Source: Powellomyces hirtus
Lineage: Eukaryota > Chytridiomycota > Chytridiomycetes > Spizellomycetales > Powellomycetaceae
Direction: 5' to 3'
Length of the DNA stretch: 64,000 nt
NCBI GenBank assembly: GCA_025526995.1
Contig: JAHLKG010000025.1
Span: forward strand, 310,001 to 374,000
In this document: positions 30,601 to 42,769 of the stretch, in pieces
Position numbering within the stretch: the stretch's first letter is position 1
How the letters are laid out: each line of letters begins with the position of its first letter
Made by a program: the position numbers and the translations under genes
The notes under the pieces: generated by a model
What the model saw: the letters and a program-made list of their open reading frames with translations, nothing else
Told to the model about the DNA's origin: nothing
The model's database searches: none

Positions 30601-32442
30601 CATCGGAATCCAATCAAGTGAAACGGGGTGAGTCTTCATACCTCGTCACCTATCAGATCGATATACATTCTCGGGGAATACTTGTCGACCCATAGGCGAT
30701 CCTTCTTCCCTGCTTGTTTTATCTCGGTCTTCACAGGCTCACTCACTGTCCCGTTCTCGTTGAAGCTGAGTACAGATTGCCCTCGAAGTCTACACTGTTC
30801 AGCAATGAACTCGCTCGCACTCTCATCCTCCGCCTCCCTTGTTCGCTGCTTTTCCAGGTCCTCTAGCAGTGTGTAGATGGATGTGGATAGCAGCTTAGGT
30901 TTCTGAGTCAGGAGTTTCGCCGTGGTAGTGGTGGTGAGGTGCAGATTCTTTTTGAGGGGGAAGTAGAGTGAAGTGCCGGACGAGGCGGTGGCGAGGCGGA
31001 AGCGGTTGGTGTCGCGTGGAAGGTATGTGTAGTTTCGAATAGGGAGCTGAGGGAGTTTGCTAGTTGTGACGCGTTTGGCGGATCTGACGGTTGAGGAAAA
31101 AATATTGGTCGAGGAGGTATGAAGTTCCGTCGAACGTGCTATGGCCGACGACTGGTGTTCGATCGCACTGCTTCTCGCTGGCGATTTGCTGAATCGATCT
31201 TTGAATGGATTGTCATCCTCATCTTCTGATTGGGGGTACAGCAGTGGAGCACCGCTGTCGTCGTCATTATACACGGCCGATCTCCGAGATGGAGGGATCA
31301 GGACATCTCCCAGCTCGTTGAACAGACGCATCGCCTCATCAGGATCCCCATTCGCACCACCGGAAGAAAGTCTCTTCGCCGGTCTGCTGGGAATGTCGGT
31401 TTCGGAAGGATCTGATGCTCTCTTTTTATTGTTGCTGCTGCTGATGGAGGCGATGTCGGGGTTGTGGCGAGAAGCAAAGAGATTGTCGAAGATTTCTTTC
31501 CGTGCGTCCACAGTTGCAGCTACAGAATCTGCTGCCAGCCCTTTCCGGACCAAAAGCTCATCGATGTGGTTATTGTGGGACAAGACATCAAAGATCTCAG
31601 AATCTCGAGGCAGTGGCGGTTGTCGTGGTGGCAGATGTAGGAGATGGCCTTCTGCATCATCGTCATCCTGAAATGTCAACGCGCGCGACCTCTTCCTGCT
31701 CACCGCTGATCGCGCAGGCTTTATCGACTGTCCACGTGAACCCGCAGCACTTAAATTGGGTCTCGTATTCACGTCCACATCATCTCCCGAATCATCGGAA
31801 AACGTCAACGGGTTCCTGCGCATCGTTCTCCCAGCGCCACGTCTAATCGCAGCAGCCCCAAACGGATCACTTCCCACCAACCCACCAACCAACCCGCTCC
31901 CGACAGAATCATCCCAGCTTTCTCCTTCTCCAAAGCTCAGGGCCGTTTTCTGTGTTGTTGTTTCAGACAGCTCGATGGCGGGCGCAACCTTCTTTTTGTA
32001 TATGTCAAAGTCGCTAGGCATGGGTGACGGCTGGTCCATGCGGGATGTTGGGGAGGTGAATGTTGGCGGAGAAGAGGAAAAAGGTGTCCGTGTTTCGGCA
32101 TCTGATAGACAAAAGTATCTTCAGCACTCCAGAAATCAACAAGTCTCAACGTTCCCCAATGTGGTCGAACTCACCTTGGAGTTGTCGGGTGGAAAAGAAA
32201 TCTGGAACCCACCTGCGGGGCGCGGGAGGGGACTTGAGTGGTTTGGCTATTAAGCGGGAAATACAATCACGGATACAGTGAGTTCTCGCTTCAAGATTTA
32301 TTATATATATTTTACGGCTCCTAGTCGCTCTCCCACCTCGCTCTTCGGCCTGCATGGCTTCGAGGGCCTCAAACTCGTCACCATAGTCGTCATCCCATGC
32401 GTCCTCCAAATCCTGCTCGTTAGGAAAGTCTTCATCGTCCAT
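27631..32442 (-). CDS. CTF18: CTF18, large subunit of the alternative RFC clamp loader
   Basis: Thirteen exons: 32337-32442, 30642-32101, 30424-30540, 30213-30337, 29985-30123, 29737-29873, 29293-29651, 29116-29196, 28601-29040, 28385-28515, 28162-28297, 27934-28083 and 27631-27819. All phases agree and the product is about 1,189 aa. The AAA+ core has [17 protein letters not shown], Walker [10 protein letters not shown] (about 576), the NASDDR box and Walker [20 protein letters not shown] and the C-terminal [15 protein letters not shown] are Ctf18 signatures rather than RFC1. Ctf18-RFC loads PCNA at replication forks and supports sister-chromatid cohesion and checkpoint signalling. The 5' exon, an acidic [10 protein letters not shown] segment, is joined by phase only; otherwise translation would start at ATG 32039. 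Confidence 0.92.
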
Positions 32443-33497
32443 GTTCCCACGGAACAAGAACAAAAAAGGGTGGTGGAGAAAAGGAAGAAGGAATGCGTGG
32501 CTGGGAAAACTCACGAAATGCACGAAGAGGAACGAATGTCCGACTCGTTCAGACGCTCCGCGACTCATGCGCAGTCACTGCTTCACACCGTACAACTTTA
32601 TTATCGGAGGCACTCATTGACGAACGCTGAAATGGATATGTACAGGAATAGGAAGAAGGCTGCGACTGTACGGAATCTAAATGCTTTTGTATCGGCACTT
32701 CGTCTCTGGGTCCTATAGTCATCAAGAAGAGAAAACTGATGTTTCCAAGAACCTTTTCAATCCATCGTCTAGCAAGAACTTGGCATCTGGGAGCGCACTT
32801 GCGATAGTCAACTTCAAACGCCTCAATCACCAATTTTTGATGGTGCTTTCTGACGTGCGGATAAGCTCTCACATAGAACAGACAGTCCATTTGCCACCCA
32901 TCCGATACCATCCCCTCGAAGCCCTTTAAGCTTCTACTCTGAACAACATTTTGCATCTGGACCCCTTTGAGGCAATGCTGATGACTGGACGGCGGTGAGC
33001 CGATCGGCCAAGTTGTTGGCCTGGTCTTCTCATGGCAAGCGCTTTCCACGCATGTGATGTTCTCTTGTGGAAAAACGTTCCTTCACATAAACAATGTGTT
33101 TGTTTGGAAAACTATTGGCATAAGTCAATGAACGCATCCAGCATCTTCATGTTGAGCCGCATTTTTTCCTCTGGAGAACATTGCGGAGTTGTTCTAAAGC
33201 AAGTAGTGGCTCTAATAACAAGTGTGTGCTTGCCGGTAAGCTTTGGGTGAAGACATCTCCTAAAGTTATCGGAAGACCAAACTTTAACGACATTGCAAAG
33301 AATAATCATGCAGTATAAAACGACTGTCGTACAGCCAGCCACTCAGTTCACATGCAAGCCCTATTCCACGCCTTGTTTGGTAACTCGTTCATAGACTTGT
33401 GAGCATTATTCTTGCTGATGAACGTACCGTAGATACTGTAATTTTGAGACCATTATCGCCACACAAACGTCTGTAGACAAAAATGTGAAAAACATAA
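32443..33497. other. Intergenic, no gene seen
   Basis: About 1 kb upstream of CTF18 with only short frames of no recognised identity. Confidence 0.55.
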
Positions 33498-33580
33498 TCC
33501 GGCCACCCAGGATCGAACTGGGGACACCCAGATAGCTATTGTTTTACAGTCTGATGCTCTTCCAGCTGAGCTATGGCCGG
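33498..33580 (-). tRNA. tRNA-Tyr (GTA), intron-containing, third copy
   Basis: Identical over 83 nt to the copies at 23444 and 24333, including the short intron after position 37. It sits between the divergent CTF18 and m-AAA protease genes. Confidence 0.93.
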
Positions 33581-33955
33581 TAGTGTTATTCAGGGATTAT
33601 CATTACCATTAGATATATTATAAACCATTCTCGTTAAGGGTGTTGGCATGGAAGCGTGTGACTGACTCATATTCCATCCCCCACAATAAGACGCGATGGT
33701 GGAAATACTCACTCGAATATCAAATACGTAGGTTTTTCCTTGACAGTCCCCAGCTTTCTTCCTTGTGAGAGTGTGTGGATTTTTCTTTTCTTGTTAGAGG
33801 ACTTCATATCTGATATACACATACGCATATCCTACTCACTCATAGACAGACAGGTACAAGACAGGAAGTTTCAACCACCTCCTATATAACGCTGACTTTT
33901 GTTAACCGTCCAACAACAGCTACGACCCCGGACCACCAATCGTTGAACACACAAT

Positions 33956-36656
33956 ATGGCATTCCTTAACCGACGGATTGCGTCTAGACTGCAATCCACA
34001 CTTCGCAGCAGACCGTACCTTTCCCCTTCCATACCGGCCTCATGTCGGCTACTCGCCGCTGTGGCAGCCACCGCCACCAATTCACAAAGTCTGCGTGGCA
34101 TGGCTTCCAATAGCAACAACAACAAACCACAAAAGGACGATGATGACAGCAAGTCGAGAGTACCGAGAGGCTTTGAGCATTTCGGTAAAGCGCCACGGAG
34201 GAGGGAGCCGAAACAGCAGGACGAAGAGCCTACGTATCGGAGCAGTAGCAAAAGGCAGCCAAAGGATGAGGAAGAGTCAGAATCTTCTTCCAGGCAAGGC
34301 AACAGAGGGAGCAAGGAAGGTGGTGGAGACAAAGGTGAGCAGGAAGGGCCGGAAATTGAGTTCTCTTCGGCGGCGCAGAATGGTTGTTTCAGTGCCGGGC
34401 GAGACTTGTTGCCTTCAATTTGCATGTCATTTCTTCTGATTCCATTTTCCACAAATCTAGGCAAGATACCGAAACCCCCACCAGAAACGTTTCAAATGAA
34501 CCTTCAGCTTCTTCTCCTCGGCATTCCACTTTCCATCTTTGCATACCGCGCCTTCACCAACTACACGTCCGAGCAGCAAATCACGTGGCAGGAGTTCCAG
34601 GCCAACATGCTGGAAAAGGGCTATGTCGACCATCTGGAAGTTATCAACAAAAACATTGTCCGCGTCTACCTCCGCCCCGACGCTCCTCAGTTGCGGTCAT
34701 CTGCCGGGCCATTACCTGCCAACCTCCCGCACTTCTACTTTACCATCGGCAGCGTGGAGTCATTTGAACGAGCTCTCGACCAGGCTCAACGCGAGATGGG
34801 CATTCCGTCCCGTGAGCGGATCCCCGTCACCTTCGCCAACGAAATGAGCACCTTGTCCATCCTGATCAACCTCGCTCCGACGGCTCTAATAATCGGTGCT
34901 TTGATATGGCTCTCACGGAGGGCTGGTGGCGCCGGTGGAGGTGCTGGCCCTGGAGGCATCTTCAGCATTGGCAAGTCCCGAGCCAAGCTTTTCAATCAGG
35001 AAACCGAAGTCAAGGTTAAGTTCAAGGATGTGGCTGGAATGGACGAAGCGAAAGAAGAAATCATGGAATTTGTCAAGTTCTTGAAAGACCCTAAAATGTA
35101 TGAGCGACTTGGTGCCAAAATTCCAAAGGGTGCCATTCTTTCCGGACCTCCCGGAACCGGAAAGACTCTCTTGGCTAAGGCCACTGCGGGTGAAGCGGGT
35201 ACTCCTTTCCTCAGCGTTTCCGGATCCGAGTTTGTGGAGATGTTTGTCGGAGGTGAGTATAGAACACATATTACGGCGTTTGGCGAATATACTAATTGTT
35301 GCCTTTCTGTTTCTTACAGTTGGTTCATCTCGAGTTCGTGATCTGTTTGCTAATGCCAAAAAAAATGCCCCGTGCATTATTTTCATTGACGAAATTGACG
35401 CCATCGGCAAGGCTCGTGGAAAAGGCGGCATGGCGGGCGGAAATGATGAGCGGGAAAGCACACTGAACCAACTTCTGGTCGAAATGGACGGTTTTGGCTC
35501 CAGCGAACATGTGGTGGTTTTGGCGGGTACCAACAGGCCCGACGTCCTCGACCCCGCCCTTCTCCGCCCCGGTCGTTTCGATCGACACATCAACATTGAT
35601 CGTCCCGATATCAAGGGACGCGTTGAAATCTTCAAGGTGCACCTGAAACCCATCAAAACCACGGCAGACATCGAGAAGTTGTCCCGCAAGCTTGCTGCCC
35701 TCACCCCTGGGTTCTCTGGTGCGGACGTGCACAACGTCTGCAATGAAGCTGCCCTCATCGCCGCCCGGCACCTCGCCGACTCGGTCACGGAGAAGCACTT
35801 TGAGATGGCCATCGAGCGAGTCATTGCTGGACTCGAAAAGAAGTCGCGCGTGCTTTCCCCGGAAGAAAAGAAGATTGTCGCGCACCATGAAGCCGGCCAT
35901 GCCGTCGCTGGTTGGTTCCTCCAGCACGCCCATCCGTTACTCAAAGTCTCGATCATCCCGCGCGGCGTCGGCGCCCTAGGTTATGCCCAGTACCTGCCCA
36001 AAGAAGAATACCTGAACTCGACCGAACAGATGCTAGACATGATGTGCATGACTCTCGGCGGACGTGCTTCCGAAAAAATCTTTTTTGAGTCCATTACGAC
36101 CGGCGCTTCCGACGATCTCCAAAAAGTCACCAAGATGGCGTATGCTCAAGTGATGACTTACGGTATGACCCAGAAACTCGGCAACATCTCATACGGAGAC
36201 CCCAGCGGACAACAGGAGTCGTTTCAGAAACCGTATTCGGAAGAAACGGGCAAAATGATTGACCAGGAAGTGCGCAGCATCATTGCCAATGCGTATGAAC
36301 GCACTCTCCGGCTGTTGACGGACAGAAGCGAGGAGGTCAAGAAGGTGGCCAGCCTGTTGCTCGAGAAAGAGGTCATTGGACGCGAGGATATGATTCGGCT
36401 CTTGGGTCCTCGGTAAGCGTCTGATTTCAACACCCGTGCAAAAAGTGCTCGATTGTATTCAAGTGTATTCTGATCTTTTGGCACTTCTCTTCTCTGCCAT
36501 AGACAATGGAAGGATTCCGGCAACTACGTTGAGTATCTTGGGACCGCCGAGGGACAGGAAGTTGCACATGAGGTTGTCGAGGAGCTCAAGAAGGATCAGA
36601 AGGAACAAGCCAAAGATGATGAGAAGAGGGCGGATGCAGAAATCAAACAATCTTAG
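33956..36656 (+). CDS. Mitochondrial m-AAA protease (AFG3/YTA12 family)
   Basis: Four exons, 33956-34334, 34461-35252, 35320-36412 and 36503-36656, give 805 aa. The N-terminus ([20 protein letters not shown]) is an Arg/Ser-rich mitochondrial presequence. Two membrane segments follow ([18 protein letters not shown] and [16 protein letters not shown]). The AAA module has Walker A GPPGTGKT at 355-362, Walker [10 protein letters not shown] and the second region of homology [13 protein letters not shown]. The zinc protease site HEAGH is at 580-584. The enzyme sits in the inner membrane and degrades or matures matrix-side proteins. The first intron is 126 nt, a multiple of three without stops, so unspliced reading adds 42 residues. 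I cannot decide between the AFG3 and YTA12 paralogues from sequence alone. Confidence 0.95.
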
Positions 36657-37154
36657 AGCGAACCGCTTCTTTTTCGCACGCCATTTTTGATAGGGTTTAC
36701 TTTCTCTCTTTCTCTCTGTCCCTCATCATCTCATCATCTCATCATCTCTGTCACCACACCGCGTGTTTGTTTGGATCTAGATGGGGATGTTTTCATTTGC
36801 GATTAGTGGGCTATTTATCTGATACAATTGATATATATGTCTTTTTCTCTTATCGCATATCCCAAACGACTTTCTGGTTTGCGTACGTGCGTTTGTGCTT
36901 GTGAACCGAAGGCGAAACGCGCAGCAAAACAAGCCATGCCGCCTCGACTATGTGTTGAACCAAGCTGGCCTGCTCAGCGACTTTGACATCGTCAATCGCC
37001 TCTGACATTTTGCCTTCTTTCCTCTGTGGGGTGTGTCCCATACATCAACTGCTGCTTCTCCATTCTGCTGTCAGCAGCTGCCGCTTTCCCAATCCCCTCT
37101 CGTTTCTCCTTCGTATTACACCGGGTTCACCCCCCGAAAACTCCACCTTCGGTA

Positions 37155-38364
37155 ATGATGGGAAGCGGACCGCCCGCCGTAACCGATGAGGTGTTCCACC
37201 AGGATGACAGCAAGGAACCCCCGACGCCGACCTCGGAGGCATCTACCTTCCCTGACAGCAGCAGTGGCAACAATGGTGGGCGCGGCTACGATTTCGCTGG
37301 CGCGGTGGGCGTCTGGGTCCGAGTTGAAACGTTCGGCAACGATGTCTATGAGGGCCTCGTCTATGCCTACGACACTATCTTTGGCGTGTTGGTCCTGCAG
37401 AGCATTTCGAAGGCGGATAGTGTCGGTGCCAATGCGGAGGTGCTGGATGCCAATGCGGCGTCGACCATTGAACCACGGAGCCGCCCAAGCACCCCTCCTG
37501 CTGCTGCTCTTGCACCTGTCGAACCCACTGCTACTGCTGCGACCGCTTCGAAAGCGAACGGCGCTGCTAAGCCCATGAGCTTTGCAGCAGCTGCTGCCGC
37601 AGCAGCGTTCCGGTCTTCTGCTTCGTCCCCATCGGCATCCAAAAAGTCCTCTGCCCCTTCATCTCCTGGCCCATCTCCCAGCAACGGAACCAGCAGTCCC
37701 AACACCACACATACCACCACCAACACGATCACCACACCCTCCACCACATCTGCCACAGCTACCACTACCACCAACACACATACCAATATCCCCAACAGCG
37801 CCGCAGGCGGCGGCAACACGGCAACGAAGTCTGATTTCCACATCATAAAGCTGGATTTCATCAGGGACCTGCACGGGCTCGCACGGATCAGCGAGGAGGG
37901 CGAGGAGATGGCGACGGATACGAAGCGCAAAAGCAAATTGTACAAGGTGCCTCGCCCGCTGCCGCAATTGGTCCCCTTCGGCCATGTCTACCTCGACAAA
38001 GCCGCGGCTCGCGAAGCTGCTGCCGTAGCACGAATCGGAGTGGGAGTTTCGCCTGAGGCACAGGTAGAGTACTTCAGGACATTCCGGTTTCCTTAATCAG
38101 AAGCTCTTGCATCGTTTTCCAATTCCCACTCGTTACTCATGTCCTTAATCTCGTTTTGCATAGACCATCTTTGACCACCTCGCCAAAACACTCCCCACCC
38201 GCTGGCGGAAGACCTCGATCCTGATTATGGACGAAATTGAAATTCTGCCTCCTTACACTCCTGATGAATGCCGCGTCGCCGCCGGTCGCTCCAATGCCGA
38301 AAATTCGCTTGCCCGCGTCAAAAAAGTCCTCGAGGGCGTGAGGACGAGATTGGGAATGAAATGA
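37155..38364 (+). CDS. LSM12: LSM12 homologue with long low-complexity linker
   Basis: Two exons, 37155-38063 and 38164-38364 (100-nt intron, GTAGAG..CATAG), give about 369 aa. An N-terminal LSm-like domain (GVWVRVETFGNDVYEGLVYAYDTIFGVLVLQ region) is followed by an Ala/Ser/Thr-rich linker of about 150 residues. The C-terminal anticodon-binding-like domain starts at DFHIIKLDFIRDL and continues across the splice as TIFDHLAKTLPTRWRK and ILIMDEIEILPPYTPDEC. LSM12 is usually about 200 aa; the extra length is all linker. It is an RNA-associated protein that partners ataxin-2-type complexes. ATG 37155 is followed at once by another ATG; either may be used. Confidence 0.9.
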
Positions 38365-40216
38365 TATATGGCGATAAGTACCGACAAAACCGAGTTAGCG
38401 ATGGCTAGGCAAATGCAAAATGATAAAACCAATATATATATCAGAAAACTTTGAGAAGAGACGAGGATTGACGTGTTGAGGGTGGCAGTCATGAAACTGC
38501 ATTTTAGAGATGGACAAAAGAAAACGCCATAGATTGTAGAATTGGGCGTACATTAAGGCGAATGCTTCCCGTCCTCCCGAACTGCCAAAACCTTCATGAA
38601 CATCAAATGTCAATTGACCAACACTCATGAATAGACATCGCATGCCTGTAATTGAATTTGTTCGATTCTTTTGATTCTTGAAGGAGTCGCATGGTGTGTG
38701 GCCGACTCGCGACTTGAAAGTGAAGCCAACATCGCTTATTGCATTTTTGGCCTATTCCTGCTTGTGTCTGTCTCGCACATACTTTCTCTGTCTAAATAGA
38801 CAATCTGCTCTCTCATCTGGCTAATTTTCTCTCAAAACGCCCTTGCCATCGTTGGGATGCTGGACTAGCAACGCCGTGGACTCCTACTATCCCGCGGGTT
38901 CAAAGATGTTGTCCGAGCAGTTAAGAGTTGTCGATTTGATGTGAGATCGGGCAACCCCACCGCCTCCGCTTCATGCTTCTGCTTCGGTTCCTCGTCAGTT
39001 AGCGATGTTGGCTTCCTCTATCTCGACGTATGATTTACCTCCATTTTTTTCATATGCTCTGGGACGTTCCGGAGGAAAACGGGCTAGAGAGGCGCTCTTC
39101 ATGCATTCAGTGTTGTATGGGTATAGGTCGCACACCCAGGTTCTTTGCTGAAGGGCTCGACCATTTTACATATTGTGATTGCAGATTGAGGAAATCCAGT
39201 CTTTTGCGCTTCAAGATGAGGCTGCCGATACTGCACTTGTAAGCGATGCTCTCTCTGCGACCCGACTCGTCGAGCAGCAGCACCGCTAGCATTCTCATCA
39301 GCACTGCCAGCACCACATCTGGCAGCAACACCACAACCGTTCGTATTAGTCCCTTCTTTGTGATAATGCTCCTCTGATCACCACAACATTATGACCGCAC
39401 AAGAGTGCCTCCAACCACACTCCACTGCTGCTGCTATGCCGGTGCTTCCGGCGGGAAGTGACGACAGCCGTTTTCGGTTGAACAGGAGCCGCTTTGTTTG
39501 TTTTTTCTGAATTTCCGCATTGTGCAGGGCTGTCGGCGACATCCATAGATCATCGAGTGAGGTCTCCACTCAGTCAAGCGGTTAGAACGTAGAAGGCAAC
39601 CCCGTCAGGAATGCCACTGATGGATCTTCTTCGGCTTGTAGATGAAGATCCCGCCCGACCGGGATTTTCCCAAAATGCTATTGGACGGGTTGCAGTGTAT
39701 CAGGCAGATGAGTCTGCGAACAAGCGCTTCAATAAAATGAATCTGGCATAATGTCAGCTGGCTTTAATGAAAATGATGGAACCGCACAAGAGGTTCGCAG
39801 GTGTGCAATTGCATCCTACAGCACAGTACAATGTACAGAAGCGCATCTGTTGCCATTTTACTTTTCAAGTTGCAGGTTATTGGCTAATGATTTCTGAACA
39901 AAATGTGTTCACAAATTATAACAGGGTGAATACAACCATTTCAATTCATATCCGCCACTACTTTTCTATTTACTCCCAACGACGCGCCCCGCGGAGGTGC
40001 CGGAAGGAGGCGCGCTTCGAGCGAGGTCCCAAAACCCCAGGAAAGAAGACAGGAGATGTGAAGTGGGAATGTCAGTCATGGCGCTAGTAGAATACCGGGG
40101 TTGTGTTGGCGAAGAGGGGATATGAGGTGTTCGAAGTAGCGAATCAAAAGGTGGATCTGGTAGTTTATGCCACATGTGTGTTGTGCGTGTAAGGTGTTGA
40201 AGACATGTTGGGTCTT
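38365..40216. other. Convergent intergenic region, no gene seen
   Basis: 1.85 kb between the LSM12 stop and the next minus-strand stop. Frames are short and without recognised domains. I looked for tRNA and found none. Confidence 0.6.
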
Positions 40217-42769
40217 CTACATCCCATAATATCGGACGGTGTTGTAGTCCATTTTGGGAATGATGGTGTCCCTGTTTGATTTATCTTTCTTGCTTTTCGC
40301 TTTTTTCTTGATGGTTGCTTCTGCTTGATTGTCGACAACTAACTTGTCTATTGCCAGCGCAGATTGATTCGAGTGCGCTGTGGAGTAAACGGAGGCGGTG
40401 GTGGTGGCCAGTGGTTGTTCCTGCTGCGGTGTAGTGAGCAACAGCACGCTTGCCGGCCGTTGCTGCAACTGCATATGGATTCCACTGAGTGTGTTTTCAA
40501 GGCGATGCAGCGCGGTAGAGAGATTAGTTGATCTTGTAGTGATGGCGGCCTTGTTGGTGATGGAAGTGTTTTTGACCCGTTTGTGTTTCGTAGGTCGGAG
40601 GGTGCGTGTGCGTGGTTGTTGTGGTGGTGGTGGTGAGGATGAGTTAAGCGGTGGAGGGGAGGAAGGTGGAGGTGTGTCTGGGGAATTTGTGATGAGGATG
40701 TTGTTGGGGAGAATGACCTTGCGGGTGGGATGGGTGGAGGCGGAGGAGTGTTGGGAGGATGTGGTTGAGGAAGAACGGGTGACGGTTGATTGTCGGGTTG
40801 CTGTTGGTGTGCGGTGGGTCTGCGGGAGTGGGAGCATGTGCGGAATGTCAGGTAAATCCTTTGACGATGTGGTGGTCGATCTGAAAATGGAGCGTCCGGT
40901 TTGTCGTGATGACGAGCTCGTGCTCCGTCGGTTCTGGGATGTGGAAGAAGTGAAAGTGGAAGGAGAGTCTTCGCAGTCTTCCCAGAGAGAATCGTTTTCT
41001 TGTTCAGCGTCTGTGTTCGTTGTTGGTGCGTGGAGCGTGGTGGTGGACGAGGACCGGTCAGAAGGTGTTGGCGATTGTGCTGGTCGAGGATTGAGAACAT
41101 GTTCGAAATCGGTGATGTTGTCGCTGTCAAAGTTTAGATCGGGGAGGACAGGGACAGGTAAGGGTGGTAGCACGGCGGCGGTGGGCGGGGACCTGGCCTC
41201 CACCTGGTCGTCGTTGCTGCGAACATCGGTTTCACTGTCATTGCAATCGTAAGCAGTGCCATTATCGTTCTCATTATCGTTCTCGTGCTCGCGAAATGAG
41301 TTTGCTACACTTGTGATGACCTCGAGATGTTCCCAAATGGCTGTCAAGTCAGCATCGTCGACAAACATTCCTCTATTGACAAGGTCCTTGGCGACGGCTG
41401 AAATGTTTAGGAGAGCCGCGCGGACTTTGCGGGCATCTTCTCTGTTGTTTGCGGCCCGCTGTTGTTGCTGCCTGCGTCTTCTGCTGGATGCTCTGCGGCG
41501 GATGGAGGAGTGTTTGAGGTTGGAGTTCGAAGCGGTTTTGATTCTGGGAACAGCAGGGTTCCGAGCGCGGCGCGACGACTGACGCGTAGAAGATCTGGAC
41601 AAGTTACTATTATGGTTGTCCTTGTTTGTGTCGCTGTGGAGGGAGTGGGTGGTTGTTCCCGAGTTACGTCTGGACCGTGAGGAGGAATTGAACGTAACGT
41701 TTGTGCGCTGGGAAGATGTGCGGGTGAGGTAGAAACTCGTTCGTGAGCGTCGTTGCAGGCGAGCGATGCTGTTGTTACGGGTCAGTGTTGCGTCAGGATC
41801 TACGGCAGCGGTGGGGACGATGGGGGGGACCGTTGCCAAAGTATGTGGTTGGCGGGGAGCGTCTGCGGGAGACGGGATGACCAAGAAGGGCTCCTCGCTA
41901 TCTTCCGCGATGGTCTCTGGTGTTCCCGTATGCGAACTCCTGTTATTGTTGTTGTTGCAGTCGTTTCCAGGGGCGCTTGAACTCTCGCTTGTTCTGGGGG
42001 ACGCATTGGAAGCGGATGGGGCCGCACCGGTAGCCCAAATTCCCGTCACAGGGTCCTGGTAGCATAGCACGCGTTCCTGCATGCGTTTCATCTGGGACAT
42101 TGGGACACCTTCCGAAGTGAATGGCATCGAGCTTTTGGAGCTGGAGCTGCGTCCGCCAGCTGACGTGCGGACGGACGAATGATGATTGTGGGTGTTGTTG
42201 TTGCTCTTGCGGTGAGTGTCCTGCGACCCGCTACAATAGCCGGAGGGGGAAGAGGAATGGGAGGACGACGGCGGGGAGGGTTGCTGGTGCAGGAGGATGG
42301 GGTGCGGGACAAACACTGCGTGGTCATCGGAGGAGCTGCCGCGCCCCAAGCCCAACGATGGGGAGGAAGCGTATTGCGAAAGTCTGGACAATGAGCCAAG
42401 AGGAGCGTTATCGTTCCTGATGTGGACATTGGTGGTAGCCGTGGTCGCCGTCGTGTCCGACCCCACGATATTCTCGTTCGGGGGTCTCAGCGACGACACT
42501 CTGGCGGGCAGACCGGCAGCACGGGATAACGCAGAAGGTACATGTACGAAACCCATGGGTCTTGCTGAGTAATAATTGTTGTTGTGATCGTCTTGCGAGA
42601 TGCGGGGTCTGCGCCGGAGCGGGCCCGATGACTTTTCTGCTGCGGACGTCGGGAACGAGGCAGAAGGAGGGACGGTACTGGAGGATTTCCCCGGGCGGAA
42701 GAAGGAGGAAACGGATTTGCGGAGCGAGCGGAACAGATCGGGCCGCTTTTCCTGGTGATGGTAATCCAT
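40217..42769 (-). CDS. Large Ser/Thr/Asn/Arg-rich protein of unknown function
   Basis: A single uninterrupted frame from ATG 42769 to TAG gives 850 aa. The N-terminus reads MDYHHQEKRPDLFRSLRKSV, then RPMGFVHVPSALSRA. A short ordered-looking phrase, CYQDPVTGIWATGAAP, lies near residue 250, and a predicted helical segment (ARKVRAALLNISAVAKDLVN, DLTAIWEHLEVITSVANSF) near residue 480-525. The rest is Ser/Thr/Pro/Asn-rich. It is probably intrinsically disordered and heavily phosphorylatable. I recognise no family. The long open frame in all-sense codons against a GC-rich antisense frame supports reality. Confidence 0.7.
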   Translation of the reverse strand: MDYHHQEKRPDLFRSLRKSVSSFFRPGKSSSTVPPSASFPTSAAEKSSGPLRRRPRISQDDHNNNYYSARPMGFVHVPSALSRAAGLPARVSSLRPPNENIVGSDTTATTATTNVHIRNDNAPLGSLSRLSQYASSPSLGLGRGSSSDDHAVFVPHPILLHQQPSPPSSSHSSSPSGYCSGSQDTHRKSNNNTHNHHSSVRTSAGGRSSSSKSSMPFTSEGVPMSQMKRMQERVLCYQDPVTGIWATGAAPSASNASPRTSESSSAPGNDCNNNNNRSSHTGTPETIAEDSEEPFLVIPSPADAPRQPHTLATVPPIVPTAAVDPDATLTRNNSIARLQRRSRTSFYLTRTSSQRTNVTFNSSSRSRRNSGTTTHSLHSDTNKDNHNSNLSRSSTRQSSRRARNPAVPRIKTASNSNLKHSSIRRRASSRRRRQQQQRAANNREDARKVRAALLNISAVAKDLVNRGMFVDDADLTAIWEHLEVITSVANSFREHENDNENDNGTAYDCNDSETDVRSNDDQVEARSPPTAAVLPPLPVPVLPDLNFDSDNITDFEHVLNPRPAQSPTPSDRSSSTTTLHAPTTNTDAEQENDSLWEDCEDSPSTFTSSTSQNRRSTSSSSRQTGRSIFRSTTTSSKDLPDIPHMLPLPQTHRTPTATRQSTVTRSSSTTSSQHSSASTHPTRKVILPNNILITNSPDTPPPSSPPPLNSSSPPPPQQPRTRTLRPTKHKRVKNTSITNKAAITTRSTNLSTALHRLENTLSGIHMQLQQRPASVLLLTTPQQEQPLATTTASVYSTAHSNQSALAIDKLVVDNQAEATIKKKAKSKKDKSNRDTIIPKMDYNTVRYYGM

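Noticed and set aside
32175..32212. A 38-nt extra CTF18 exon ([12 protein letters not shown])
   Set aside because: Its inclusion puts the downstream exon out of frame; skipping it restores phase.
34335..34460. Reading through the first m-AAA protease intron
   Set aside because: The 126-nt segment is open but begins GTGAGC and ends CTAG; splicing gives [14 protein letters not shown], a more natural linker than the translated intron.
40398..41252. Plus-strand 284-codon Val/Gly-rich frame
   Set aside because: Antisense to the 850-aa Ser/Thr-rich frame; composition is what the complement of Ser/Thr codons gives.
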